Notes: generated by a model not told the origin, from the letters alone. Counted from the first letter of the stretch, positions 31,579-43,429 are shown. The stretch is 64,000 nucleotides of DNA from Asterella californica (GCA_036924285.1 JAYKYS010000002.1:38610501-38674500), one strand, 5' to 3'. Program-made: numbers and translations.

Positions 31579-33159
31579 TCAGGGTGTCCTGGTCTGTACA
31601 TTGCTAGCTCTATCCCTCGGTACATAACGATTATATTGGGCGGGAGGCGTAGGAGTGAAGGGTTGTATCGTCTCGATCCTATAGCAAGTTTCCCCACTGG
31701 GATCGTGTAGATATCCCTCATCGTCTTCTTCCCATCCTGCCCAGTTGACAGCTTGGTCCTGCGTACATTGATCTCTGGTGTGTCCAGAAGAGTTACAAAG
31801 GTTGCACCAAAGGTTTGGCCGGGAAGCCGTAGGCTGCTTCCGCTTATCCTTCTGATTCAGAAGATGAACTTTCAGGTCGGCAAACTGCTTCAGAACCTCA
31901 TCGATGCGGGGATCAGGTGCAGACTGAATGATCTGAGTTTGAGACATCTTCTGCACAACTTCCTCCCTTGCTCGCGTCTTCTCCTTCTTCTTCTTCCGCG
32001 TCTTCTTCTCTTGTTCAGATTCGGGTTCTGAACTTTCGACAGTAGACTCTTCAGAAGTAGAGGCTGCTTCCGAATCACTGTTATCAGTTTCAGTGGACTT
32101 GGACTTCTTCTTGGACTTCCGGGAAGACTTCTTGGACTTCTTGGACTTCTTCGAGGTCTTCCTTTTGTCTTTCGTCATATTCCGAGTGATGCTCGAGGTT
32201 TCATACTGCTCGGCATGCTTCTGTACCTCCGCTAAATCATCACCTCCTCCTCTTCTGCAGTACAATTCCATATCCTGAGACAATCCTCCCAAGTACCAGT
32301 CCACAGCTTGCTGAGCACAGTAGCCGGGTCTTCCTTGGTTCTGAGGGATGTGATCCAAGAGATCTTCAAACCTCTCGGTGTAATCCCGCAGTGTCTCTTT
32401 CTTCTTCCGTTCGAGCCTCTGAAGCTCTATGAGGGTCATACGATCGTAGCCCACTCCTCTGAATCTCTTCAGAAAAGCTGCCTTCAGAGTAGCCCAAGCG
32501 GCCATTACTACAACATCATCCAACGTTTTACTCATCCACTTCCTTCCTTTCCCTTTGATCAAACTGGGAAATACACGGAGTCTGTCAACATCAGCGTCTT
32601 CCTTGTTGGATCTAGAGATGGTTTCGAACATCGTGATGAAGTCGTCCGCATCATCATCATCGTCGTACGGATGGTACTTCTGCCGAGTGTGGGAAGCCAT
32701 GTTGACTGCCGGCTGGTGCGGCTGCCAACTTCTTTCTTCCTCAGGTCCAGGTGGTGGAGATGGTCTTCTCGAAGGTCCAGGCCTGTCTGAATCACGAAGA
32801 TCGTCTTCTGAGTCAGAGCTACTGTCACTGCTACCTCCCGAGACGTCTGGAACAATCTCCTCCAGTCTTCCCTCACCTTGAGAAGCTTCTCCCGCACTTG
32901 GGAAGACGTCTTCCGAGTAACCAGTACCGAAATCTACTTTATACACGTGATCACCCGGTTGGCTTCTGTCTTCGCCAAAGATTATGCTCGAGATGGAAGG
33001 CTCTTCCAACTCTACCGATCGGATCTTCCTGAGCTCTTCTTCTTTCCTTTGGTGTCTCAGGGATATCCGCTGCTCTCTAGAAGCGATTCGCTGGGGTGAG
33101 TTAACCCACTCAGGATCTTTACCCGTGCGTCTTCTGCTTCTTCCTCCGGTCGGAGGCAT
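31579..33159 (-). CDS. gag: RT-B gag
   Basis: A 526-codon frame begins about 340 bases after the tRNA-Asp primer site. The order is a basic N-terminus, an acidic Ser-rich region and a capsid-like domain (FPSLIKGKGRKWMSKTL, AAWATLKAAFLKRFRG, LQRLERKKKETLRDYTERFE). It matches the general retrotransposon gag pattern with the W..LK..F..RF and Y...F signatures. A long Lys/Ser/Glu-rich stretch and a zinc knuckle CNLCNSSGHTRDQC follow. The frame stops at TGA 31579-31581. Beyond it the same frame gives two more knuckles (CNNCGETGHWWSTC, CGNCKEAGHFTRNC), so the stop is secondary damage or a readthrough point. Confidence 0.88.
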   Translation of the reverse strand: MPPTGGRSRRRTGKDPEWVNSPQRIASREQRISLRHQRKEEELRKIRSVELEEPSISSIIFGEDRSQPGDHVYKVDFGTGYSEDVFPSAGEASQGEGRLEEIVPDVSGGSSDSSSDSEDDLRDSDRPGPSRRPSPPPGPEEERSWQPHQPAVNMASHTRQKYHPYDDDDDADDFITMFETISRSNKEDADVDRLRVFPSLIKGKGRKWMSKTLDDVVVMAAWATLKAAFLKRFRGVGYDRMTLIELQRLERKKKETLRDYTERFEDLLDHIPQNQGRPGYCAQQAVDWYLGGLSQDMELYCRRGGGDDLAEVQKHAEQYETSSITRNMTKDKRKTSKKSKKSKKSSRKSKKKSKSTETDNSDSEAASTSEESTVESSEPESEQEKKTRKKKKEKTRAREEVVQKMSQTQIIQSAPDPRIDEVLKQFADLKVHLLNQKDKRKQPTASRPNLWCNLCNSSGHTRDQCTQDQAVNWAGWEEDDEGYLHDPSGETCYRIETIQPFTPTPPAQYNRYVPRDRASNVQTRTP

Positions 33160-33500
33160 CCACCAGAGTACTGAGAACAGATGTCTCTATTCTTCTACCA
33201 CTAGATCTGGTAGACCAAATGACTGAACAACCAATCACAAGTTCAGAACGTCTTCTTCTCCTGCTTCTGGTTGCACTCACTGCAATCTTCCGAGATCGAG
33301 TCTTCCAAGGAGTTCTTGGAAGCAGGAAGCGGCTTCTTCCAACTCCCCTGAGGTATCTTATCAGCTTCTGGTTGCGGTTCCCGTCTTCTAGCAAGATAGA
33401 GTCCCACAACACATTCAACTACAATCGAAGTTAGTTCGAAACGAACCTAACTAATGGCACACAGATCCAGGAAGCTTAGAACAGAAGTTACTAAGATGAA

Positions 33501-33519
33501 ATCCCCGGCAGCGGCGCCA
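33501..33519 (-). other. RT-B primer binding site for tRNA-Asp
   Basis: On the plus strand ATCCCCGGCAGCGGCGCCA matches, with one difference, the 3' end of plant tRNA-Asp as I know it. On the minus strand this is TGGCGCCGCTGCCGGGGAT, lying five bases after the LTR end. Athila/Tat-type plant Ty3 elements typically use this primer. It fixes the inner boundary of the long LTR. Confidence 0.88.
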
Positions 33520-35167
33520 AAAATGGTTCCTCACTATATGTAGTGACGAAGGATTTCTCCTTTTGCTCATTTAGTATACAAGATATCGTTCCCACAGAGG
33601 ATTTGCACAAGTAACGCTGCTCTAAGTTCTAAGATCTGTTAGAACTTAGAACACGAGTTTTGTCTAAAAAGCCCGTCTTCTCACAAAACCACACAAACCA
33701 ACACGTCTTCCAGACACGCAAAAGGGTGCTCTGGACCTAAACAAACAACTACCAATTACAATATCACACAACTATTCACAAAGAAGCTCGGGAAGACGAT
33801 CTTCCTGCTTCCAGGTTGCTTCTTCCGGTCTTCTCGATACCGTCTTCCCGAAGCGATTCTCGTCTTCTGGGGGTTTAGCTCGTCTTCTCACACCTCCAAA
33901 AGGCTGTCCTGCTTCGCAGAAGTCGACTAGTAACAGTCATTACACCTTATTCTCACACTCACATTCCAATCGGGTTAGATCAATCACAGGGTGTACGCCC
34001 CCTGTAGCCTTCCCAGGCTTCTGCCTACGGAAGTTGTCTTCCTGCAGCGCTACAACGACATTCACCTTCACGGAAGCTCAATAGAAGTATCAGAAGCTCA
34101 CTAGAAGAAGATAAGAAGATGGGGAAGATGAGGGAAGATGGGAAGAAGAAGAAATCCAAACAAGAGAAAACAGGATGAAAAAGGGCAATTAAGATTCCGA
34201 CAGGCTTCTAGTCCGGATCCTGACTAACAAGCCATCCCTGCTTGTAATAGTTTGGGGAGGAAGACAACGAACGTGAGTACTGTAGCACCGTCTTCTACTC
34301 GAGGATGTCGTCTTCTGTTGCGGGAAGAAGTCTTCTTTCTTCTTCACTTCGCTGCTCTGACTGCTCTGTCTTCTGTGATCACTTACCCAGAAGACCGTTC
34401 GTACGTAGATCCCAAGTGCTCTACTGAACGAGTCAAGCTACACTCCACAACTGTTGACATTCACCGCCACTCAAGAAGAACACTTCCCATGCACAATTGG
34501 GAGCGAATTCAATACATTCCACCACCCAGAAGACATGAGCGAAGCTGCTGCACTCAAATCCACAATCTATTCTCCGAGAAGAAGTCACAATGGCATTGGG
34601 AAGCTCACTCCCGCTACTTCCTGCGTCTACTCCTCGACACACCAGCCTAGCTAACAGGACTGCACGAGGATGCCGTTCCCTGTTCCTGGACTGTCCACTA
34701 CCTCTATCTACATATTCGAATCACTGCTGGTGCGAGTATGCAGACCCCTCCGGTATATTCCAAGACTATTCGTATGTTTCCAACAACGGGTGTAGTGTGC
34801 TAAGACTGTCTCTGCTCTAATGTGTCTCGCCTGTCTGTAGAATCGGTGTGTATGTTCAGTTATTGCCGAATTCTACAGAACTGGCAGAGCTCTCAGAGAG
34901 ATTTTCTCCTATCCTGCTATCCTACTTAACCATCTGCCTCGAGAGTCAGGGGAGGCGACCACCAGGGAGAGAGAGAGAGAGGCGCTGACAAGAGGTTGTC
35001 ACCTCACATGCATGCGGTCCCTCTTCCCAATTAGCCCTCCATTGTGTTACTCCTACGCTACCTATGCTGCCACATGGGGTCCTAACTATTTTTACATGGA
35101 AAACTGCCACCCTTAAGATAGCATGTCCAATCCTACTAAATCTGGAAGTGTCAATTGAGTTTGCTAA

Positions 35168-37510
35168 CTACTCTGATTGCTCGGTGGCAATCTCTACATG
35201 ATCTGCTCCTACCGGAGCTACTACCTCGACTTCTGATGGGCTGGGAAGCCCTACACTTACCTCGGGTACCACTGAGGTAGCTTCCCTCTCCTCGCTCTTC
35301 GCTGGCCCTGCTGTTTCTGCGGCTGCATCTTCTTCGGCTTCGACTTCGGAAGACGGAATGGTCTTCTGGGAAGACGAGTTGAATGGTGCGTCTACGGTCT
35401 TCTGAGGCACAGATGCAGTACTAGGGACCATGGCGATCTCATAGGGGTCCGGGGAAGTCGCTTTCTCCACGCGGAATACCTGGGAAGACGGCTCGTCTTC
35501 CTGTCTTCCAGAAGACATCATGTCTTCCGGGGCGTCTTCTGGAGTCTTCTCGTCTTCCAACGCTGTCACCACCAAGTGTACAGCGAGATCCAACTCCTCC
35601 TTCTCCATTCCGGATCCAGTCGAGGGTGCTGGGGCTTGGGAAGATGCGGTTGCAGGTGTCGGAAGTGAAGGAAGACCATAAAGTATCTTCACTCCTTCTA
35701 TCTGTCTATCCAGGTACCTGAACATGCTATCTCTGCATTCCACCAACCTCGTCTTGGACTCGCTGTCCCATTCCCTAGCTAAGGTAAGTAACTTCTTACC
35801 CGCGGTGAAGTTGAACTTCTTCCGAAGCGCTTCTACCGACTGAGCTAGCATCTTCTGCGCACGGACCTCCGCTGCTTCCCTCTGCGTCTTCTCTACTGCA
35901 GCTCGCGCTTCTGCGGCTTCTCGCTGCATTTTCCAAGTGGTCTGCTCTTCTGCGAGGGTAGTGATCTTCTCCCGTACTCGGAGAACTTCCTGATCACGCT
36001 GCTGTACTCGCGTCTGCAACTCCTGGTTGCTCTTCCGAAGTTGCATCGACTCCTTGGCAGAAGCGGCTGCTTCCGCCTTGTACCTGGCTGCAAGCTTCTC
36101 CGTGGTGCGGAGACTAGCTTCCAGCGACTCCGTCTTCTGCTGGCTGTCTTCTTGTCGCAGCAAGGTGCGCAGGCCGAATCCAGGCTGTAAGGGCTTCTCC
36201 TGTGTCCTCGCTCTCCTTTCCAACAACTCCATAGCGGGCTGGATCTCCTTCTGGAAGTAGGCACTGAACTCCTCCAGTCGTCTTCCTGCGGAAGACAAGT
36301 TCATCCCCACCACTCGCTCGAGGGTGTCGACTTCGTCTTCCAGAGGCAAGGGAGCCTCTTCCACCACTACGGCCTTCATCTTCTGCGCACGAGAAGAAGC
36401 TACTCTTCTCATCTTCCCGGGTGGAAGACTCCTCGTGGCAGGAGCGGCTCTCCTCTTTGCGCTTCCTCGCATCGCAATAGGAGTGCTCATCCATCCTTCG
36501 TCTTCTGGAGTCTTCGGAAGACTCCCAGGTGTTACAGAAGCTGTCTTCTGCTCCGATCGGGTACTCAGCAAGTCTTCCTCCGAGTCCGACTCCGATCCTG
36601 AATGGATGAGGGAGATGTGTGTCCTCGGTACACTTCTGTGACTCATCTTCCTCACTGGCGTGGCGTCTTCCGACCCACTAGACTCGTCTTCCCTCACCAG
36701 AAGCGTCTTCTGGTGAGAGCCGGACCTCAGTTGTGGCATCAGAGTGGGAGGGGGCGTTGCTGCTACCTCTCGGTCATCGTCTTCCGAGGTCTCCTCCTTC
36801 ACCTCCTGTCGCTCCGTTGGTCCATACACTGCCAGCTGATCTTCCCTAAGATCCCCCATGGCTACATACAAGTAGCAGAAGAAGGGCGTCAGATGTCCTC
36901 CCGCCGGGGTAGCCCAAGTATGCTAGTATGCTAGTACATAGTTGTGGATATACGCGCCCCAGTAGATTGGCACTCTGTCATCCCACACTGATTCCAGGAA
37001 CTCCACGTCCTGATCTCCTAAGTACCTTGTCTTCTGCGCTTTTCCCTTGGGGAAAAGATGCAGAAACAACTTCGCCAGAAGTCGCTTCTTCGGCTCCCGG
37101 TAAGACTCTATCTTCCAACCGTTCCTCCCCTGCCTGTCTTCCATGAAAAGGCAGGTGGTACTCCCAGGTACATGCCATGAACTCACAATCCTAGGTAAGA
37201 TTTTCTTCTCGTACCAATATCCTCGGTTCTCGGTCTCAGGCCTGTGAAACGCCTTTCGCCACCAGTCTTCTGTCCAGGAAGATGATCTTCCTGGAGCAAC
37301 TCCTGCCTTCGCAGGTACACGGTTATGCGGTGGTAACGCGACCCATACTTCCTCCAGAAGCCTTTGATCTGCGAGGTTCCAGTCCCACAGGAAGAAGTCG
37401 AGACCCAACTCCTTGAGGAAAGGAGTGGCCTCGGCCAATTCTGCCGCTGGTAACACCAAGCCTCGCAGATGCATCGACATACCTGGAAGATCTGCTGCAC
37501 TAAACCACAA
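35168..37510 (-). CDS. LTR-encoded coiled-coil protein of RT-B, one in-frame stop
   Basis: A 781-codon frame is interrupted only by TAG at 36923-36925, beside an 8-bp duplication (ctagcata). No domain I recognise. The N-terminal third is rich in Trp and Leu (HLRGLVLPAAELAEATPFLK, ELGLDFFLWDWN, PGSTTCLFMEDRQGRNGWK). The middle is acidic and Ser-rich with Lys/Arg clusters. A long coiled coil runs at about residues 430-600 with heptad-like Leu/Ala/Glu (EEQTTWKMQREAAEARAAVE) and ends at RKKFNFTAGKKLLTLAREWD. An acidic Pro/Ser tail finishes the protein. It has no zinc knuckle, protease or RT. Protein-level similarity persists in the three other copies. Either the upstream ATG or MSMHLRG (13 residues on) could be the start. 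Confidence 0.65.
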
Positions 37511-38385
37511 GCACCTACTATGAGCTGAAGGCTCAGTCCTTCCCGAGTGCCCACAGTCTAGCTTCCACTCTCAGAAGACGAAACTAGTCTTCCAGAAGAC
37601 AGCTACTCCGTCTTCCGGGATTCTAACAGTACTTCCTAGATAGCTCTCGTCTTCCGAGCTATATCTAAACAATCCTATCTAAGCAAGGCCTCGCATGGAT
37701 TACCAAGAAGACAACCCACCTTGCATTACATCCTACTTCCTATCAGAAGATACAAGATATGCGAGAAGTAGAGTATGAGAAAGGTTCAGAAGATGGTTGC
37801 GGGCTCCTGCGGTGACAGTGGCCTCTGGGAAGACACTTGGGACAGCTTCCGATTCAATGTCGTTCTCGGAAGACCTCCCGAAGTCAGACTTCCCTTCACT
37901 GGTCTCACCTGTCTTCTTCTTCCTACGCGCAATCTATCCTCACAACAGACTCAAAACATGTGCACTCTGTTCTTCCGACTTCTCACCTCTCATACGCACT
38001 CAGAAGAAGTTTGCTACATGATGGGAAGACATGACCCTCGACCATTCTCTCCGGATTCTGCCAGCAATACTTCTCACAACTCTCTTCTAAGTTCGGGAAG
38101 AAGAAGGAATAGGCTGCTAGGGGTCGGACAGAAGAGACCCGAAATGGACCCTCACGTCTTCTCGCTCATCTTGCCAGTCTTTCAGTCTTCTAGTCTCTCT
38201 AGGAAGATGTGGAGTTGAGAAGCTTGGAAGATCGGGAGGCACAGGCCTAGTTCCCGAGTTCTAACTTCTCGAAATAACACAACAACTCACCACACCACTC
38301 AGGCTTCGTACCAAGTCGCTCTAAACACAAAAGCAAAGCAAATCCACTCTTGATACGAATTGTGTTCAGTCGACTTCTGAAGACA

Positions 38386-38425
38386 GTCTTCCGAAGATGT
38401 CTTCCGAAGATGTCTTCCGAAGATA
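38386..38425. promoter_or_regulatory. Tandem GTCTTCCGAAGAT words in RT-B LTR U3
   Basis: Three direct 13-bp units of GTCTTCCGAAGAT follow each other, and further partial copies lie to 38480. A second cluster lies at 39271-39365, including the 14-bp palindrome GTCTTCCGGAAGAC at 39271-39284. The clusters lie upstream of the LTR coding region in the sense direction, where enhancers would be. Any protein binding is inference. Confidence 0.4.
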
Positions 38426-39514
38426 GTCAAGTTCAGAAAGCGTCTTCCGAAGATGTTCCCATCTTCCGAATCGTCTTCTATTCCAAGTTTCGGGGGTAGA
38501 GAGGTAAGGGGGTAGAGAAATTGATAGTTGGGTTCGCCAATTTGTAGACTAGGGGTAGGGAAGCTCGAATTGAGCTCGGGAAGAAGCAAGGAGATATCTT
38601 GACAGAAATTGGGCAGCGCTTCCGCGCCCAATGTCTCAAACAGAAAGAATGGGGGGTGAGGTAATCGATCAGGCTGCCTGCACACAATCAAGGAAGCGCT
38701 GGGAGTACCAAGAAAATGGCGAGAAGAAGTGGGAGGGGAAAAGAACAGGGGGAAGAACCTCTACAGTCTTCTTCGGCTCCCGAGTTGCCTTCGACCTCCG
38801 CGCGCTTCTGGCTCTTGTCCTAACTTCCAATGCGACTCCTCTCGAATGCGTCTGCTGTCACTTTCGGTCCACACCTCGATTCTACCTTCGCTTCTACTCG
38901 CCACTCTCCACTGTCAACTTCTCGGAAGCTCCACAGAAATGCCTTCGCTCTCTCTGCTGTTTGTGCTCCCGCAATCCGATTTCACCCTTCGTCTAGCTGC
39001 CAACGTACTCTCTACTACTTCGATGTCTTACTCGATTCCTCTCTCAATGCTAGCTCGAAGTTCACTCTCTCAATCGATCTTCTTCAGGCGCACTGTGCTG
39101 TGGGAAGTTGGAAGGTGGAAGGTGGCTAATGTGCTTCCTCACGCATCTTCCCCGCAGATTAGGGGTTCTCGTCCTTGGTGTCTTCCTGACCTACCTACCT
39201 ATTCGGTGCGCTCCAGTAGGTACACCTACTTGTTTATCCGAAAACTCGTGGTCAGGCCTTCGTGATCGCTGTCTTCCGGAAGACAGGTGTCTTCCGCCGT
39301 CTTCTCATCTTCCGAAGACGCAACTGAGAAGATGATCTTCCGAAGACGGTCGTCTTCTGAAGAAGTCAACTTCTTATTACAAACAGCTCTTAAGATCATC
39401 TTCCTGTTAAGGAAGACGTAACCTTAAGTAACAACGCTTCTTCAGTTATATAAACAAGTCATTATTCTGAAAAATTTCAAAAATTCGTGCATCCTATAAT
39501 TTGTGGGCACCACA

Positions 39515-40624
39515 TTGCCCTAGTATCAACTCTGCTGGCATGTAACCTGTAACGGTACTATGGGTTGTACGATCTGCCCACAAAGCAAATGGTAGCAGTC
39601 TAGGCCATTCACGGATCTTACCCTTGCAAGCTTTTACCAAATCTTTGATGATTGGCGGATGACCTCTTTCGCTCTTGCCATTCCCTTCAGGATTGTAAGC
39701 AGTGGTTAACGTCAACTTGATTCCCAATCGCTTGAAGAACTCAACTGCTTCTTGTGAATCCATCTCACCCCTATCTGCAGTGATCTTTCCCACACACCTA
39801 TATCTACAAATAACATCTTCAAGTAGAAAGCGGCAGACACTAGCAATGGTCTTCGTCCTCAAGGCACGGCCTTCAACTTGGTTAGATAGATCTTCTCTAG
39901 CCAAGACTAGATACCTCATTTGTCCAAGCCCAAATGGCATAGTTACCAGATCCACTACCCATTTGTAATGAATGGCTAAAGGATAAGTAGGATGCAATCC
40001 ATCACGATGACGTACGTTGGAATACATCTGGCAAGGTATACAGGATGAAACAAACTGTACTACATCCTTATACATACCCTTCCACCAATACTTCTCCTTC
40101 ATCTTGGCAAATGTAGCCCAAACTCCTCTATGACCGGCCCATAGACTCTCATGAAACTCCTTGATCAGCTGCCGCTGCAATTCCAAGTCACATACCACCC
40201 GTTGCGGTATACCTCCTTGTAGCTTAGGACGCTTCCATAGATGTCCTCCATGTAAAAAGTAACCATAAGCTATTCTACGGATCCTCTTGAAATCTGCATC
40301 AGACCAGCCTTCTTGCCTTTCCAGTGAACTCAAATAGCGTCCAAGATCCAACCACTCGCCATCATACATAGTTTCCTCAAAAAACTCCAACGAGGCTGCA
40401 AAACAGCTTCTATCTCTTCTAGCAAGAGCACTAGAATAGAACTCTGTTCCCACATCCTCTTGATCATCTATCATTTCTTTCTCATTGTAATACCTAGCCC
40501 TTGATAACATATCTGCCACAGGATTGTCTTTTCCTGCAATATGTCTAAACTCTGGGTTCAAGGACTTGATATATGCTATCCACCTCAACATGGCAATATC
40601 TGGAGTTGTACAGCTAGTGATCAT
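39515..40624 (-). pseudogene. pol: RT-D integrase, N-terminal and catalytic part
   Basis: It begins within the RNase H connection (PDIAMLRWIAYIKSLNPEF, VADMLSRARY). The HHCC domain (FHESLWAGHRGVWA, CIPCQM) and the catalytic core follow, with D in VVDLVTMP, D in ADRGEMDS and E in NGKSERG. Reading stops at 39515, where the RT-B LTR begins, so the residues beyond GYMPAELILGQ are foreign. A TGA at 40625-40627 separates it from the RNase H part. The sequence retains Arg at both positions where RT-C has TGA. Confidence 0.9.
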
Positions 40625-40627
40625 TCA

Positions 40628-42408
40628 TAAGAGAGGTAAACAATCTGTCTCCACAACCACAGGTGCTCCTATCAAGTATTCCTTATCACTCTTCATCGCA
40701 GTAACTACTCCCCATAGTTCTCTCTTGACCTGAGGGTAGTCTCTCTACCGTGAACTTAATACCTTAGCACCAAAATGCACCACATATCTATTTCCTTCCT
40801 GATCATCTTGTCCTATAGCCCATCCAATGCCAATAGGACTAGTATCAACAGTAAGGATAACAGATCTGCCCAACTCATATGTTACCTTCCGTAGAGTTGG
40901 TGGTGAAGTCAAAAGATCCTTCAACTTCCTCATAGCCTCGCTTTGCTCCTCTTGCCACTGAAATCTTTGCCCCTTCCTCAGCAGCTTGTACAACGGATCT
41001 GCTACATGAGCAAAGTGTGGAATCCATATATGATAAAACACACATGCACCTAGAAATCTTCTCACCTCGGTAACTGACCCACATGTTTCCTTCATCCTTC
41101 GAATGGCATCAACCTTGTTCGGACAAGGTTTCCGACCATAAGATCCACATAGGTGCCCCACTATTAACACCTCCTGTTCTCCAAATATAGACTTTGCTCC
41201 TGATAAAGTCAAATGAACCTCCTCCAGTCGACTCAATATCTTATCGCAGTCAACTATATGATCTGCAACAAACTTACGGCACCCCCTCTGATCCATTACC
41301 TCATTCTTCTCCTCCTCAGCACATCCTTTGATCGGCACATCATCAAGGAATGGCATAGTTTTTTCAGGAATGAAGTCCCTCAAAACTTTGTTCATGTCAT
41401 TCATCATATGTGCTACAGAATTGGTAGCACCTTGCGGCAAGGTGCACATCCTTAGTAACCCCAAAGGTGTCCTCATTGTAGTCAAGTCTCTACTATCAGA
41501 GGATAACTGAAACTGATCATAACCTGAATATAAGTCTCCCATGGAATAGATAGCACGACCAGCAAAAGCCTCTGCAAACTCGTCTACAATAGGTCCTATA
41601 CCCATATTCCTGATAGTCACCTTGTTCAATGGCTACATATCTTGGATAAATCTCAAAGCTCCACTCTTCTTCGGAACAGTAAACATCTGCTAGAGTAGGG
41701 AGCTATAGATGGTTCCAAGATACCCATCCTAATCCTCTCATTGAGCAAGTCTATCAGATTTGGTAGATGAGCTCTAGGTACAGGGATAGGACGTAGATTC
41801 CAAGGCACATGCGGTATAGTAAAGATTACCATAGGTGCAACTACACTTGGATCTACACATCCTACTTCATGTGACTCAAACGCAAACGCCTTACCATGCC
41901 TAGATAGCATCTCCCTGAAGCTCTTCTTCTCTTGCTCAGTAAGAAATCCATCGCCTCCAATCCTCAGCTCCTTTAGTGTTGTTTCTGTGAACTGGTGCCC
42001 AATTCTTCTCGGTCCTCTGAGCGTCGGTTCTCGTGCAGCTTGCTCCATCTTCTGATTGTAATCGAGTGATAAAGACAAAGCCACTGGTTTGACTTTCTTT
42101 GCCACTGACTTGTACTTGGTCTCCACATACACCTCTTGCCGATCTATAAACTTATCAATTACATCATAAAGCTCCTTGGAGCTCACTCTCACCACTCTAT
42201 CTACACCATCTATAGAACTTTCTACTATAGATTTCAACTCCCCTATAGTATCTACCAAATACTGCTCTTCAAACACTCCAGATATGTATTCATCTCTTGC
42301 TAACTCTCCAATATCCCACAAAGACTGCTGTACATACTTCACATGTTGCCTCTCAAACCTCTTCAGATTCTCAACCTTCCTATAACACACTGATCCACAT
42401 GAAGTCAA
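40628..42408 (-). pseudogene. pol: RT-D reverse transcriptase and RNase H
   Basis: Read downward from 42408: a pre-RT region, then VIFTIPHVPWNLRPIPVPRA and the RT core with CTLPQGATNSVAHMMND and FLDDVPIKG (near 41340). RNase H follows (LTVDTSPIGIGWAIGQDD). A one-base deletion after PYSSR (about 41690) shifts the frame, TAG at 41633-41635 replaces a Gln seen in RT-C, and TAG at 40745-40747 replaces another Gln. The lesions are scattered, so the enzyme was lost by slow decay. Confidence 0.88.
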
Positions 42409-42467
42409 CCCTAAGAAGCTAGTGGATAAAGCTTCATGCTCTACTGGATCAGGCGAGAATCCTATCT

Positions 42468-43393
42468 CTACTGTACCGTTGAAGTCTCGCTCTTCAATGG
42501 TACTCTGCCAAAACCCCTAGACTCTCTAAACTCCTGAGTAATCTTAGGTAGTGGACGGTCTCTCAAGCTATCACGATTCCTCTCATGTTCTGCAGCAACG
42601 GTAAAAAACTGAACAGCTCTTTTGCCGTCTCTACTACGTATCCTAGCATAAGCTGAACCATCATCCATAACTCGTGTCTCCATTCTAACAGCAGTAATGT
42701 AAGGCTGCCCTAGAATGATAGGATAGGTTGACATGTCTTGTACAAAGAAATTCTGAACATCACTGATGTCACCCACAGTTATCTTGATGTTGGGGCAAGC
42801 ACCATAGAGTTCTCCCCGCTGGTTGTTGGCAGCACGGATAAGCCATCCATGGTCGGTGTCTATGGGCCACCTCCTACGCTTGTACAGCTCCTTAGACATC
42901 AGATTAATCTCTGAGCCGTGATCAATCAATGCCACCACAGGTTCCTCTAGATCTCCCAACTTCACCAAGGTCTCTGTGGTTGCTCTTGCCCAATGGTTGT
43001 GAGAGTAATGGCTCTTCGCGATGGCTTCATCTCATCTTCAAACCTCACGTGCTGATACGATCTCCCTTCTGATACTTGAGAGCAGTAACCAGCAATCTCA
43101 TCTTCCTCATCCTCCGACAGTTTGGTCCCTAGAGCGTTAAGCGTAGCTGCTTCACCCAAAATCTGACGTTTCCTCTTGATGATATCTATGATAACCTCAT
43201 GGAACTCACGCTTTGCAATCCCAAGAATCTCACCCAAAGTAAACTCAACCTTCCCATTCAAGATACGATTCTCTAACACCTGCTTCAAGTCTGTAGCAAT
43301 CTCAATGTCAGACTGAAGTTTGTATGCAGGCATCTTACCCTTCTCCTTGCTTCTCTCCTTCTCCTTTGGTGTTGTAGGTGGTAGATCCTCCAT
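42468..43393 (-). pseudogene. pr: RT-D protease region
   Basis: The leader (LPPTTPKEKERSKEKGKMPA, then RKRQILGEA) and an aspartic protease ALIDHGSEINLMSKELYKRR (near 42930-42870) are followed by TYPIILGQPYITAVRMETRV. A frameshift near 42990 separates leader and protease. The active site DHGSE is the same as in RT-C. Homology to RT-C continues to HERNRDSLRD. Confidence 0.85.
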
Positions 43394-43429
43394 AGTCTCC
43401 TCCCGAGTAGGTGTTGTCTCCTGCCTTGC

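Larger units (their letters stand above)
29587..39514 (-). mobile_element. RT-B: 5' LTR, gag and protease of a Tat/Athila-like element, truncated
   Basis: On the minus strand it reads 5' LTR of 5991 bp (39514 to 33524), tRNA-Asp primer site, gag with three zinc knuckles and protease. It stops before RT at about 29614. There is no RT, integrase or 3' LTR. It lies inside the RT-D integrase between two 103-bp direct repeats (29475-29577 and 39515-39617), with a 27-base inverted filler (29587-29613) at the truncated end. These features fit capture of a partial cDNA at a broken chromosome rather than normal integration. Confidence 0.85.
33524..39514 (-). repeat. RT-B 5' LTR, about 6 kb, containing an ORF
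   Basis: On the minus strand it runs from TGTGGTGCCCACAAATTATA (39514 down) to ...GTGAGGAACCA (33524), 5991 bp, TG to CA, directly before the tRNA-Asp primer site. The outer edge is confirmed by a second copy ending at 24540 at the same base. Sections in sense order are: about 2 kb non-coding with clustered GTCTTCCGAAGA words; the coding region 37510-35168; and about 1.6 kb non-coding ending in TGTGGGAACGATATC, a phrase reminiscent of other plant LTR ends before this primer site. Fragments of this LTR occur at 3956-5902, 9493-11085 and 20950-24540. Confidence 0.8.

Noticed and set aside
34969..34983. GA dinucleotide run as a regulatory element
   Set aside because: Short simple repeat without further support.
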